A stretch of DNA of 64,000 nucleotides. Origin: an uncultured Alphaproteobacteria bacterium. Its GTDB lineage: Bacteria > Pseudomonadota > Alphaproteobacteria > RF32 > CAG-239. Positions 54,905 to 63,695 of the stretch are shown here, in pieces. The position numbers and the translations under genes are program-made. The notes under the pieces were generated by a model. That model was not told the DNA's origin and made no database searches. It saw nothing but the letters and a program-made list of their open reading frames with translations. The stretch covers positions 39,481-103,480 of the forward strand of contig CALXTV010000003.1 in the NCBI GenBank assembly GCA_944391505.1, given 5' to 3'. Every line of letters starts with the position of its first letter. The stretch's first letter is position 1.

Positions 54905-54910
54905 CGTCCG

Positions 54911-57070
54911 TCACTCCGCCGCCACTTCATTCGGCACAATCGGCGCGGTCTGGCTGTTCCACAAATAAGCATAACGTCCGCCGCGTTTTAACAATTCGTC
55001 ATGCGTTCCGGTTTCAGTAATCTCGCCTTTTTCAATGGTGATAATCTGGTCGCAGTCCCGCACGGTCGAGAGCCGGTGCGCAATCATAAACACCGTCCGC
55101 CCTTTGCAGATGGAGGCCATATTCTGCTGAATAATCCGCTCGGATTCATAATCCAAAGCTGAGGTCGCCTCGTCAAAAATCAAAATCCGCGGATTGTTGA
55201 CCAAAGCGCGAGCGATTGCAATCCGCTGCCGCTGTCCGCCGGATAAAGAGGCACCGCGTTCCTCGATAATCGTGTCATACCCGTCCGGCAGCTCGGTAAT
55301 AAACTCATGCGCCCCCGCCAACTTAGCCGCGGCAATAATCCTGTCCATCGAAATCGCCGGATTAGTCAGGGCTATATTCTCCCGCACGCTCTTATTAAAT
55401 AAGTAATTCTCCTGCAACACCACGCCGATTTGCCGCCTGAGCCACGCCGTGTCCACGGTAGAAATATCAATCCCGTCAATCAGCACCTTGCCGCTCTCAG
55501 GAATATACAGACGCTGGATCAGCTTGGTCACGGTCGATTTGCCTGAGCCGCTCGGCCCGACAAAACCGATTTTCTGCCCGGCTTTGACTTTGAAATTCAT
55601 CTTTTTCAAAATCTCCGGCCCGTTCGGCACATAGCGGAACGTAATGTCCTTAAACTCCACGTCGCCTTTAATCTCCGGCATTGAGCCTTTGGACAGGGTT
55701 TCGGTATTTTCAGCCGGATTGTTGAGAATATCAGACAGCTTTTCAATTGAGATTTTAGCCTGCTGGAAATTCTGCCATAACTGCGCCAAACGTAAAATCG
55801 GCTGTGTCACCCGCCCGGATAACATGTTAAAGGCAATCAACTGTCCGACCGACAGTTCGCCTTTCATGACCAAACTCGCGCCGATCCATAACGTCAGCGC
55901 CATCGTGATTTTTTGCACCAACTGCACGAGCTGCCCGGCGATGTTGTTGATATGCGAAGCGCGGAACGATGACCCGACATATGCCGCCAACTGCTGCTCC
56001 CAACGGCGTTGCATCTGCGGCTCGACGGCCAAAGATTTAACCGTTTCCACACCCGAGACCGCCTCTACCAAAAAGCATTGATTCTCCGCCCCACGCTGAA
56101 ACCGCTCGTCTATCCGCGCCCGCAAAATCGGCGTAAAGAACAAGGACAACAAAACATAAAACGGGATTGAGAGCAAAACCAGCAGCGTCAGAGTTTTGGA
56201 ATAAAAGAACATTACCGTAAAAAAGATAATTGTAAAAAAGAAATCAATAATCAGCGTTAAGGTCGAGCCGGTCAAAAAGTTACGAATACTTTCCAGCTCA
56301 TGCACCCGCGCCACCGTATCGCCGACCCGCCGCACCCCGAAATAAGACAGCGGCAGCCGGATAAGGTGCTTGAACAAACTCGCACCCAACTCCACGTCAA
56401 CTCGGGTGGTCGTGTGCGAGAAAGTATAAGTCCGCAGCCCGCCGAGCAAGGTCTCAAAAATCCCGATGCAGATTAACGCCACCATTAAAACGTCAAGGCT
56501 GGAGAGCCCGCGGTTAACCAGCACTTTGTCAATCACCACCTGAAACAACAGCGGCGACACCAGCGCAAACAACTGTAAGAAGAACGAGGCCAGAATAACT
56601 TCGCCGAATAGCCTGCGATATTTGACTACCGCTGGAATAAACCACGAAATGTCAAACTTGCGGTTTTTGCCGTTGATAAACTCACGGCAGGTCATCATTA
56701 AGAGCCTGCCGTTCCATCTGTCCGTAAATTCTTCTTTGCTCAAAACCTCCGGGTGGTTGCCTTTGGCGGGGTCTTGAATTAAGGCCTTGTCTTCCGCCAC
56801 CTTGCCGAGAATAAAATAAGCGCCGTCTTTGCTCTGGGCGATTGCCGGCAACGCCGTCTTGTCCAGCCGCTCCCACTTGGTCTCGACAAAGCGGGCTTTG
56901 AAAGAAAATTCTTTGGCCAGTTGTAGCAGTTCATATTCTTCAAAATGCGAATTCTGCCGGTCATATTTATGCTTGATTTGGTCAATCGACACCGGCTTTT
57001 CAAAATAATTGGCCATAATCGCAAAACAGGCCAGCCCGGTGTCAATGTCTTGAAAAGAAGTATTATCCAT
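54911..57070 (-). CDS. Type I secretion ABC transporter with C39-like domain (HlyB family)
   Basis: 719 residues. The N-terminal C39-like domain has DIDTGLACFAIMANYF: the catalytic Cys of true C39 peptidases is Thr11, so this is a non-cleaving docking domain, as in HlyB. Six transmembrane helices (about 150-420) and an ATPase with Walker A GPSGSGKST, signature LSGGQRQRIAIARAL, Walker B ILIFDEATSALD and the H-loop IAHRLSTVRD. Exports the RTX protein at 58985, most likely. From 57071 to 57330 is the divergent promoter region; no gene seen. Confidence 0.94.
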   Translation of the reverse strand: MDNTSFQDIDTGLACFAIMANYFEKPVSIDQIKHKYDRQNSHFEEYELLQLAKEFSFKARFVETKWERLDKTALPAIAQSKDGAYFILGKVAEDKALIQDPAKGNHPEVLSKEEFTDRWNGRLLMMTCREFINGKNRKFDISWFIPAVVKYRRLFGEVILASFFLQLFALVSPLLFQVVIDKVLVNRGLSSLDVLMVALICIGIFETLLGGLRTYTFSHTTTRVDVELGASLFKHLIRLPLSYFGVRRVGDTVARVHELESIRNFLTGSTLTLIIDFFFTIIFFTVMFFYSKTLTLLVLLSIPFYVLLSLFFTPILRARIDERFQRGAENQCFLVEAVSGVETVKSLAVEPQMQRRWEQQLAAYVGSSFRASHINNIAGQLVQLVQKITMALTLWIGASLVMKGELSVGQLIAFNMLSGRVTQPILRLAQLWQNFQQAKISIEKLSDILNNPAENTETLSKGSMPEIKGDVEFKDITFRYVPNGPEILKKMNFKVKAGQKIGFVGPSGSGKSTVTKLIQRLYIPESGKVLIDGIDISTVDTAWLRRQIGVVLQENYLFNKSVRENIALTNPAISMDRIIAAAKLAGAHEFITELPDGYDTIIEERGASLSGGQRQRIAIARALVNNPRILIFDEATSALDYESERIIQQNMASICKGRTVFMIAHRLSTVRDCDQIITIEKGEITETGTHDELLKRGGRYAYLWNSQTAPIVPNEVAAE

Positions 57071-57330
57071 AGTTGCTCACAAGTCAGTTGCAAAGCTTTA
57101 ATAAAAAACATCATAAAGAGAGGAAAACAAAAAATAAAGCAAAAATTTACACTTATTGATAAATAGTTTCCGGCATAAGAATAATCTGAAGTTTTATCCA
57201 CAGGGGCAAAACGAGTACCACTAACGGTTTAAGGAGAAAACCAACAAAACATTAATAGAACAAAAAAAATAAAAAATAATTTTCTTGCATAATTAAAATT
57301 ATAGAGAGAAACTAATTGCAAAATTACTCT

Positions 57331-57576
57331 TAACGAGAGAGGTTGGAATGAACTGTTATACGGAACGGCCGATTAACGGCTACCCCCATGGACTGCCTCC
57401 GTCGAACATTGTTTTAGGTGTTTCGTTTGTTTCGGCTGCCTTTCAGATTTCAAATTATGTTTTCAAACATCATCAAACCTTTGTCCGTTCGTCCGGCAAA
57501 GGTTTTGTTGTATAGAGTTTCAAAATAATCAGGAAAATCTAATGATGAATAAAAATAAACAAATGGAAAACAGAAA
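57331..57576 (+). repeat. 246-bp direct repeat, right copy
   Basis: Right partner of 44377-44622, same orientation, 12,954 bp apart. It contains the second 55-codon ORF and a truncated start of the membrane-protein gene. Confidence 0.93.
57348..57515 (+). CDS. 55-residue protein, copy 2
   Basis: MNCYTERPINGYPHGLPPSN then IVLGVSFVSAAFQISNYVFK, same RBS as copy 1. Strong protein conservation plus the conserved RBS suggests a real small gene. It heads the cassette with membrane proteins and the RTX gene. Confidence 0.55.
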   Translation: MNCYTERPINGYPHGLPPSNIVLGVSFVSAAFQISNYVFKHHQTFVRSSGKGFVV

Positions 57577-57582
57577 TATACA

Positions 57583-58146
57583 ATGATGAAAAACTTAATA
57601 AATACATATAAAAACTATCAATGCTTAATAAATATTCTTCTTCTGATGATTTTGATATTTCCTTTTTTTGCATATCTTTATTTATATATTTTGAAAGATA
57701 AGTTAGTCTATTTTTGCGTATTTATTTTTTGCGGAATACTTTTAGGTATTACTTCTCAAGTATATAGCAAGGAAATATTTATCAAAAAAGTTACAACTTA
57801 TATTTTTTCACTTCTTGTTCTTGTTTTTATTATTACATTTTTACTAGTCATTTTAGCATTTGGGGGAAAACAAGGAGTATTCCTATTGAATTTAATGGGT
57901 GTCTTTCCTGGAAAGTATTTATTTTATAGTATAACAACAAAATTTACTGCTATTTCACTTATAATGTATAGTGCTTGGTTATTGATATATATTTTTCTTC
58001 CTAAAGATTTCTTTGAAAGAAAATCAAAAAAATTAATAAAATATGAAAAAATTTTATGGGGTGGATACCTTCTTCTACTTTTCTATCCGGCAATTCATTA
58101 CCTTATATTTAGTTCAAAAGATTTGTTAAAGCAATTTATGGCCTAA
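57583..58146 (+). CDS. Small membrane protein, candidate immunity protein
   Basis: 187 residues, five predicted helices (CLINILLLMILIFPFFAYLY; LVYFCVFIFCGILLGITSQV; TYIFSLLVLVFIITFLLVIL), Lys-rich loops. A short frame from 57543 begins like the 278-aa protein (MMNKNKQMENRNIQ) but stops at once, so this gene's start region overlaps the repeat end. Very AT-rich. No family recognised. Confidence 0.62.
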   Translation: MMKNLINTYKNYQCLINILLLMILIFPFFAYLYLYILKDKLVYFCVFIFCGILLGITSQVYSKEIFIKKVTTYIFSLLVLVFIITFLLVILAFGGKQGVFLLNLMGVFPGKYLFYSITTKFTAISLIMYSAWLLIYIFLPKDFFERKSKKLIKYEKILWGGYLLLLFYPAIHYLIFSSKDLLKQFMA

Positions 58147-58226
58147 ATGAGATTATATGAATTAAATATTTACATTTTCAAATATTGCAATTTATATAAT
58201 TTCAAAATTTAAATTTATTTAACTTT

Positions 58227-58305
58227 TGTGAGGAGAAGTACAATGACAACAACATATAAATTAGTAGCATTTTCTAGGAATGTTGGGTCTGTGGGTATTA
58301 GTATA
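58227..58305 (+). repeat. 79-bp direct repeat, right copy
   Basis: Partner of 45442-45520 with one mismatch. Followed at once by different sequence. Confidence 0.93.
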
Positions 58306-58356
58306 AATGAAACCATTGATATATTCTCTGAGTCAGAAACAGATTGCAAAATATAA
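58243..58356 (+). CDS. Short leader ORF (37 aa), possibly degraded gene start
   Basis: MTTTYKLVAFSRNVGSVGIS then INETIDIFSESETDCKI. It has a strong GAGGAG RBS. The shared 21 residues are followed by a different short tail than at 45458. Probably the start of a former RTX-type gene cut by recombination; a true short peptide is possible. Confidence 0.45.
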   Translation: MTTTYKLVAFSRNVGSVGISINETIDIFSESETDCKI

Positions 58357-58374
58357 ATAGAGCGGAATTATATT

Positions 58375-58983
58375 ATGGAAAAAGGGAAAATTGAAAAGGG
58401 TACTAAAAAAATTAAATATGTTATGTTTTACCTATTTGTGATGTTATATTTTATTATAGGAAGTATAATAATATATCGTTATGTTCAAAATTATAAACAC
58501 TTTCAAAAATTACCGAAATATATTGGAAGTTTATATATACTTCATGACAATTATTTATTTTTAAAACCGATACTGATTTCTTTCTTCTTAAATTGTGCTT
58601 TGACATTTTACTTAATAAAAAATTTTTCAAAGGATATCATCTTAAAGTATGTGAGTATCTTTTTAGGAATATCTATAACTTTTTTACTTATTATAAATAT
58701 TGAATATTTTCAACATCTTTCGCTTCCTCCTTTATTGGGCATAGCCTTATATTTTCTTTTTTTGAGTAGGATATCTATACAAAATTTCACAATTTTTGCA
58801 TTTAGTTTACTTATATTTTTTCCAATAAAAGTAAACATTTCAACAAAAAGTAGACTAGAAAAAGTAATAGTAATATCATTGGGATTACTGATTAATTTTA
58901 TTCTGATGTCATTCTTTTTCCCACAATATTGGATTGGACCAGTATCTTTGACTAACTATTTTCAATTATTAAAAGGAGTTTAA
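58375..58983 (+). CDS. Membrane protein directly upstream of RTX gene, candidate immunity protein
   Basis: 202 residues, six to seven helices (YVMFYLFVMLYFIIGSIIIY; LISFFLNCALTFYLIKNFSK; LGISITFLLIINIEY), AT-rich. Its TAA is one base before the RTX ATG, so it is made together with it. T1SS-exported polymorphic toxins carry the toxic part at the N terminus and often have immunity genes alongside. A membrane immunity protein would suit a membrane-active head. No family recognised. Confidence 0.65.
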   Translation: MEKGKIEKGTKKIKYVMFYLFVMLYFIIGSIIIYRYVQNYKHFQKLPKYIGSLYILHDNYLFLKPILISFFLNCALTFYLIKNFSKDIILKYVSIFLGISITFLLIINIEYFQHLSLPPLLGIALYFLFLSRISIQNFTIFAFSLLIFFPIKVNISTKSRLEKVIVISLGLLINFILMSFFFPQYWIGPVSLTNYFQLLKGV

Positions 58984-58984
58984 A

Positions 58985-61900
58985 ATGACTGAATATATCT
59001 TGAGATTGCATGCCGAAACTGTAATTGATCCGCAGATAACAGATTCTATTCGACATTCGGGGTATGATTTAATTACCAAACATGATGATGGAACTGTTAC
59101 AATTGAAGTTATTGATTTTACTTCAACAGGTTGGCTAGATGGTGCCGTTATTGATTTAGGAAAAGGAAATGCATATAATATATCAGACAATCCTGATGTA
59201 CCAATTTATTGGGGACGACCATTAACTCCAGAAGAAAAAGAACAAGGCACACCAGAAGCAAAGGACATTCTTACTGGAACAACTGCTCTAGAAGCTTTCA
59301 ATAAAATAAAATTGGAGGCCGCTTTAACCAATATGATTGATCTAGATTATAATGCTTTTTTTGATCCGCGAGTATGCAATACTGCGACTCAATATTGGGC
59401 AAAGGAGTATATTCCAGGATATGAAAATGGAGGAGTATTTGATGGATTATCTGGAAATTTTTATGGCAAGGATGGAGATTATATCAATGCAGGTAGTTAT
59501 GAACAGGCACAGAAGCTAAAATTTATAAATAATATAGTAGAAATATTAAGCCAGCAGGGAAAACTTGAAGATATATTGACGGAAGAAGAACCCTACATAT
59601 CAGAACAATATTTACAGATATTGCAGCCGTTTTTGTCAGGAAATCTTATGTATGACGCAGACAATGAAGAATTACTGAATAGTCTGATAATGGGAATAGC
59701 AACATTTACGCCGCTTCCGATGACGTTAATTTACCAATTTATAAATATAGATGGTTCTTCAATCAAGGAAGGTTTCACGACGGCGGCCGATACTCGCTCT
59801 CCGCTGATTGTGGATTTGGACGGAGACGGAGTAGAAACAATCGGGACAAACAGCAATGTTTATTTTGACCACGATAATAACGGATTTGCTGAAAGCACAG
59901 GCTGGGTTGGTAAAGATGATGGTTTACTGGTTCGGGATTTGAACAACAATGGACAAATTGATGATGGAACGGAGTTGTTTGGTAATAACTCCGTTCTTTC
60001 GTCTGGGGAGAAAGCCGCCAACGGGTTTGAGGCTCTGAAAGATTTAGATTCAAACAACGACGGTATCTTTAACAGTTCTGATACGGCATGGAATCAGGTT
60101 AAAGTCTGGAAAGACGCAAATAGCAACGGTATCGTTAATGAAGGAGAATTGTTAACTCTGGAACAAGCCGGAATTGAAGGCATTGATTTAGATTATCAAA
60201 ATTCAAACACCGTAGATGCTAATGGCAACACCGTTGGGCAAATAGGAACTTTTGACAAAGAAAACGGAACCCAGGGAAACATAAGCGATATTTGGTTTAA
60301 TACCGATTTAATGGATACTGTTGATAAGACCAATATTAATATCCCTGCTGATATAGCCGCCTTACCCAATATCAAAGGTTTTGGCAATGTGCATGATTTG
60401 CATACGGCTATGGCGCTTGATGAAAGCAGTGAGCTTAAGACGTTTGTTCAGCAGTATATGGCCGAAACAGATCTTGCCGCCCGCGATACGATTTTGACCA
60501 ATCTGATTTATCATTGGGCAGGGGTTGAGGACATGGATCCCAACGGACGAAACCCAACGCAGGTTTATGATAACGTTTTGGGCGATTCACGCAAGTTGGA
60601 GGCTCTGGAAGAGTTTTTGGGTGAGAATTATGTCGGTGTCTGGTGCTGGGGACAAAAAGATCCCAACCCGCACGGCAAAGCGGCGCCTTATATTCTGCAG
60701 GCATTCGAAGAATTAAAAGGTTATGCCGGAAATCAGCTTAACGCCCAAAGCCATTATAAAAATCTGATGGATAACATAAAATTGGTTTATAACAGCACAT
60801 CACAGAGTTGGACGGTTGACATCAGTTCCGCTCTGCCGATTTTGCAAAACCTGTATACGGCAGCCGGAACGGAAAGTTTGGCATTGCTTGAAGACATTAA
60901 TGCCATGATAAAAAGCTATGACAGTTTTTCTGAGCAGGTTATTGCCGCTTTTGTTGCCGCCGGTAGTTCTTCCGGTTCGGCATTTGAGGCAGATTTGCTG
61001 AATTTTGGAAACTTCGGCAGCCAGGGAACTTCCCTGTCAGAAAGACTTTACGGCACAGACAATGACAATTATCTCAATGGATATGCCGGCAATGACCATA
61101 TCTATGGTTATGATGGTAACGACTTGATTGTTGGCGGCAATGGCGATGATTTTCTGGTTGGCGGGAACGGAGCCGATACCTATCACTTTGACATCGGGTT
61201 TGGCAACGATTCTATTGATAATACGGATAATGACGCCTCAAACGAAAACCCGGATATTATCCGTTTCGGTGAGGGGATTTTGCCTTCTTATGTCACTTTG
61301 GTGCGTCACGGATATGACCTGATTGTCAGAGTAACGTATCCTGATGCGTCACGGCCGGTCGATTCCGTGCGGGTGCTCAGTTATTTCGACGAACAAACGA
61401 CAACCAGCGCCGCAATCAACAAAATACAATTTTCTGATGAAGATGAAACTGTTTGGGATAAAAATTATATTGACGAGCACTGGAATATAACCACAAGTGC
61501 CGGCGGCGGAACAGTCGCCGAAGGCGATGACAATGCCAATACTTTGTACGGAACCTCAAAAGATGACGTATTAATCGGAAACGGCGGAAATGACACTCTG
61601 TATGCCGATGCCGGCAATGACATTATCTCAGGGGGGCAGGGAAACGACCGTTTGGTAGGAAATAACGGAGATGACAGTTATCTGTGGAATCTTGGCGACG
61701 GGCTGGATATGATAGAAGAAAATGCCGGTCGGGATAAGATTATTTTCGGAGAAGGGATAACGTTTGACGACTTGAGCTTCGAGGCATATTTCAATGGAGG
61801 AACGGGACAAAACACCGGATTGGCCATATATGTGAAAGGCGACAAAACACAGGGGATTATTATAACCAGTCAGTTTTATAATTATATTGGAGAAAATCAG

Positions 61901-63592
61901 ATAGAGGAACTGCATTTTGCGGATGGCAGCAAGGTAATGTTGACGGATATTCCGCTGACGTTGCATCAAACGGACATTGCTGATCGAATCAATTTAACCG
62001 ACAATGGGGATACCGTTTATGCAGCCGGAGGTAATGATACAATAAATGGTGGAACCGGCAATGATACGATATATGGCGGAGCCGGAGAAGATATATTGTC
62101 CGGTGGCGGAGGAAACAATACCATTATCGGGGGTTTGGGAAATGATGAAATCAGAAACTATGATCAGAACAGCAACGATATATATATTTGGAATCTTGGT
62201 GACGGACTGGATACGATAACCGATAATGGCGGAACGGACAAGATTGTCTTCGGCGAAGGAATAAGTTTTAGTGATTTAACTTTCCAAGCCTTAGGAGATC
62301 CAAATCCATCAGGAATTATAAATGCGCCTAATCTTAAAATTTACGTCAAAGGAGATGAGAATCAGGGAATAATAATAAATGGTGTGTTATCTTCATATCC
62401 GGACGGTTATTTTGTTGAGACGTTGGAGTTTTCGGATGGTAGCACGGTAAATTTAAAAGATATCAGCATTACTTTGCATCAAACGGATAATGCAGAAGTA
62501 ATATTGCTTCCGCACCAAGGTGCAGTAATCTATGCGGCCGGAGGCAATGATGAAGTAAGCGGTCGAGATGGAGCCGATACGATATATGGCGGAGCCGGAG
62601 ATGATATATTGTCCGGAGGCGGAGGAAACAATACCATTATCGGGGGTTTGGGAAATGATGAAATCAGAAACTATGATCAGAACAGCAACGATATATATAT
62701 TTGGAATCTTGGTGACGGACTGGATACGATAACCGATAATGGCGGAACGGACAAGATTGTCTTCGGCGAAGGAATAAGTTTTAGTGATTTAACTTTCCAA
62801 GCCTTAGGAGATCCAAATCCATCAGGAATTATAAATGCGCCTAATCTTAAAATTTACGTCAAAGGAGATGAGAATCAGGGAATAATAATAAATGGTGTGT
62901 TATCTTCATATCCGGACGGTTATTTTGTTGAGACGTTGGAGTTTTCGGATGGTAGCACGGTAAATTTAAAAGATATCAGCATTACTTTGCATCAAACGGA
63001 TAATGCAGAAGTAATATTGCTTCCGCACCAAGGTGCAGTAATCTATGCGGCCGGAGGCAATGATGAAGTAAGCGGTCGAGATGGAGCCGATACGATATAT
63101 GGCGGAGCCGGAGATGATATATTGTCCGGAGGCGGAGGAAACAATACCATTATCGGGGGTTTGGGAAATGATGAAATCAGAAACTATGATCAGAACAGCA
63201 ACGATATATATATTTGGAATCTTGGTGACGGACTGGATACGATAACCGATAATGGCGGAACGGACAAGATTGTCTTCGGCGAAGGAATTACCCAAAATGA
63301 TTTGTCCTTTGAACAGATTGGCAACAATTTGAAGATCTCCATCAATGGTGATGAAATTAAAGGCCTTCAAATAAATAACCACTTTAGTTCAAGTGCAAAT
63401 CAGGTTGAAAGTATCGAATTTGCCGATGGTACAACGCTTGACCTAACCAATGCCGATCAGCTGATTCAGGCAATGAACTCTTTTGGAGCCGGCACATCTT
63501 CAACAATGGATATATTGTCCAATCCGACGGAAAGTGTCAGCGATATGTGCAATCTCGCTGCAGGTTCGGATTTGATAAAGAAAGCCGTCTAG
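58985..63592 (+). CDS. Large RTX protein exported by type I secretion, candidate toxin
   Basis: 1535 residues. Residues 1 to about 262 form a unique AT-rich head (MTEYILRLHAETVIDPQITD...) with no recognised domain. Residues about 265-430 are FrpC-like, with Asp-rich motifs (PLIVDLDGDGVETIG, VRDLNNNGQIDDGTELFG). Residues about 500-690 are helical, with AGVEDMDPNGRN and VLGDSRKLEALEEFLG, common in RTX exoproteins. From about 690 come calcium nonapeptides (GGNGDDFLVGGNGADTY) and three near-identical 171-residue units. The C-terminal about 60 residues should be the secretion signal. RBS AAAGGAG. No acyltransferase or TolC gene is seen. Confidence 0.88.
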   Translation: MTEYILRLHAETVIDPQITDSIRHSGYDLITKHDDGTVTIEVIDFTSTGWLDGAVIDLGKGNAYNISDNPDVPIYWGRPLTPEEKEQGTPEAKDILTGTTALEAFNKIKLEAALTNMIDLDYNAFFDPRVCNTATQYWAKEYIPGYENGGVFDGLSGNFYGKDGDYINAGSYEQAQKLKFINNIVEILSQQGKLEDILTEEEPYISEQYLQILQPFLSGNLMYDADNEELLNSLIMGIATFTPLPMTLIYQFINIDGSSIKEGFTTAADTRSPLIVDLDGDGVETIGTNSNVYFDHDNNGFAESTGWVGKDDGLLVRDLNNNGQIDDGTELFGNNSVLSSGEKAANGFEALKDLDSNNDGIFNSSDTAWNQVKVWKDANSNGIVNEGELLTLEQAGIEGIDLDYQNSNTVDANGNTVGQIGTFDKENGTQGNISDIWFNTDLMDTVDKTNINIPADIAALPNIKGFGNVHDLHTAMALDESSELKTFVQQYMAETDLAARDTILTNLIYHWAGVEDMDPNGRNPTQVYDNVLGDSRKLEALEEFLGENYVGVWCWGQKDPNPHGKAAPYILQAFEELKGYAGNQLNAQSHYKNLMDNIKLVYNSTSQSWTVDISSALPILQNLYTAAGTESLALLEDINAMIKSYDSFSEQVIAAFVAAGSSSGSAFEADLLNFGNFGSQGTSLSERLYGTDNDNYLNGYAGNDHIYGYDGNDLIVGGNGDDFLVGGNGADTYHFDIGFGNDSIDNTDNDASNENPDIIRFGEGILPSYVTLVRHGYDLIVRVTYPDASRPVDSVRVLSYFDEQTTTSAAINKIQFSDEDETVWDKNYIDEHWNITTSAGGGTVAEGDDNANTLYGTSKDDVLIGNGGNDTLYADAGNDIISGGQGNDRLVGNNGDDSYLWNLGDGLDMIEENAGRDKIIFGEGITFDDLSFEAYFNGGTGQNTGLAIYVKGDKTQGIIITSQFYNYIGENQIEELHFADGSKVMLTDIPLTLHQTDIADRINLTDNGDTVYAAGGNDTINGGTGNDTIYGGAGEDILSGGGGNNTIIGGLGNDEIRNYDQNSNDIYIWNLGDGLDTITDNGGTDKIVFGEGISFSDLTFQALGDPNPSGIINAPNLKIYVKGDENQGIIINGVLSSYPDGYFVETLEFSDGSTVNLKDISITLHQTDNAEVILLPHQGAVIYAAGGNDEVSGRDGADTIYGGAGDDILSGGGGNNTIIGGLGNDEIRNYDQNSNDIYIWNLGDGLDTITDNGGTDKIVFGEGISFSDLTFQALGDPNPSGIINAPNLKIYVKGDENQGIIINGVLSSYPDGYFVETLEFSDGSTVNLKDISITLHQTDNAEVILLPHQGAVIYAAGGNDEVSGRDGADTIYGGAGDDILSGGGGNNTIIGGLGNDEIRNYDQNSNDIYIWNLGDGLDTITDNGGTDKIVFGEGITQNDLSFEQIGNNLKISINGDEIKGLQINNHFSSSANQVESIEFADGTTLDLTNADQLIQAMNSFGAGTSSTMDILSNPTESVSDMCNLAAGSDLIKKAV
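62062..63286 (+). repeat. 513-bp tandem repeat inside the RTX gene (two full copies, one partial)
   Basis: The marker CTATGATCAG recurs at 62158, 62671 and 63184, an exact period of 513 bp (171 codons). The two full units look nucleotide-identical apart from a few bases at the left edge. The third copy ends near 63286, where GGAATTACCC replaces GGAATAAGTT. In frame throughout. Confidence 0.92.
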
Positions 63593-63602
63593 CCAATCAA
63601 GA

Positions 63603-63642
63603 ATTATCCGGTTATCAAGTTTCTTCATGATAACCGGATAAT
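63603..63642. terminator. Strong hairpin after the RTX gene
   Basis: A 15-bp perfect stem (63603-63617 with 63628-63642) and 10-nt loop, ten bases after the stop. There is no T-tract, so its terminator function is likely but not classic. Confidence 0.65.
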
Positions 63643-63695
63643 CAGGAGTCTAAAAAGAAATGACTAAAAGTCTAAAATCGCGCGGCGTGCTGCAT

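Noticed and set aside
54911..57070. Peptidase-containing (bacteriocin-type) ABC transporter
   Set aside because: The C39 catalytic Cys position is Thr, so the domain should not cleave leaders; HlyB-type export of an RTX protein fits.
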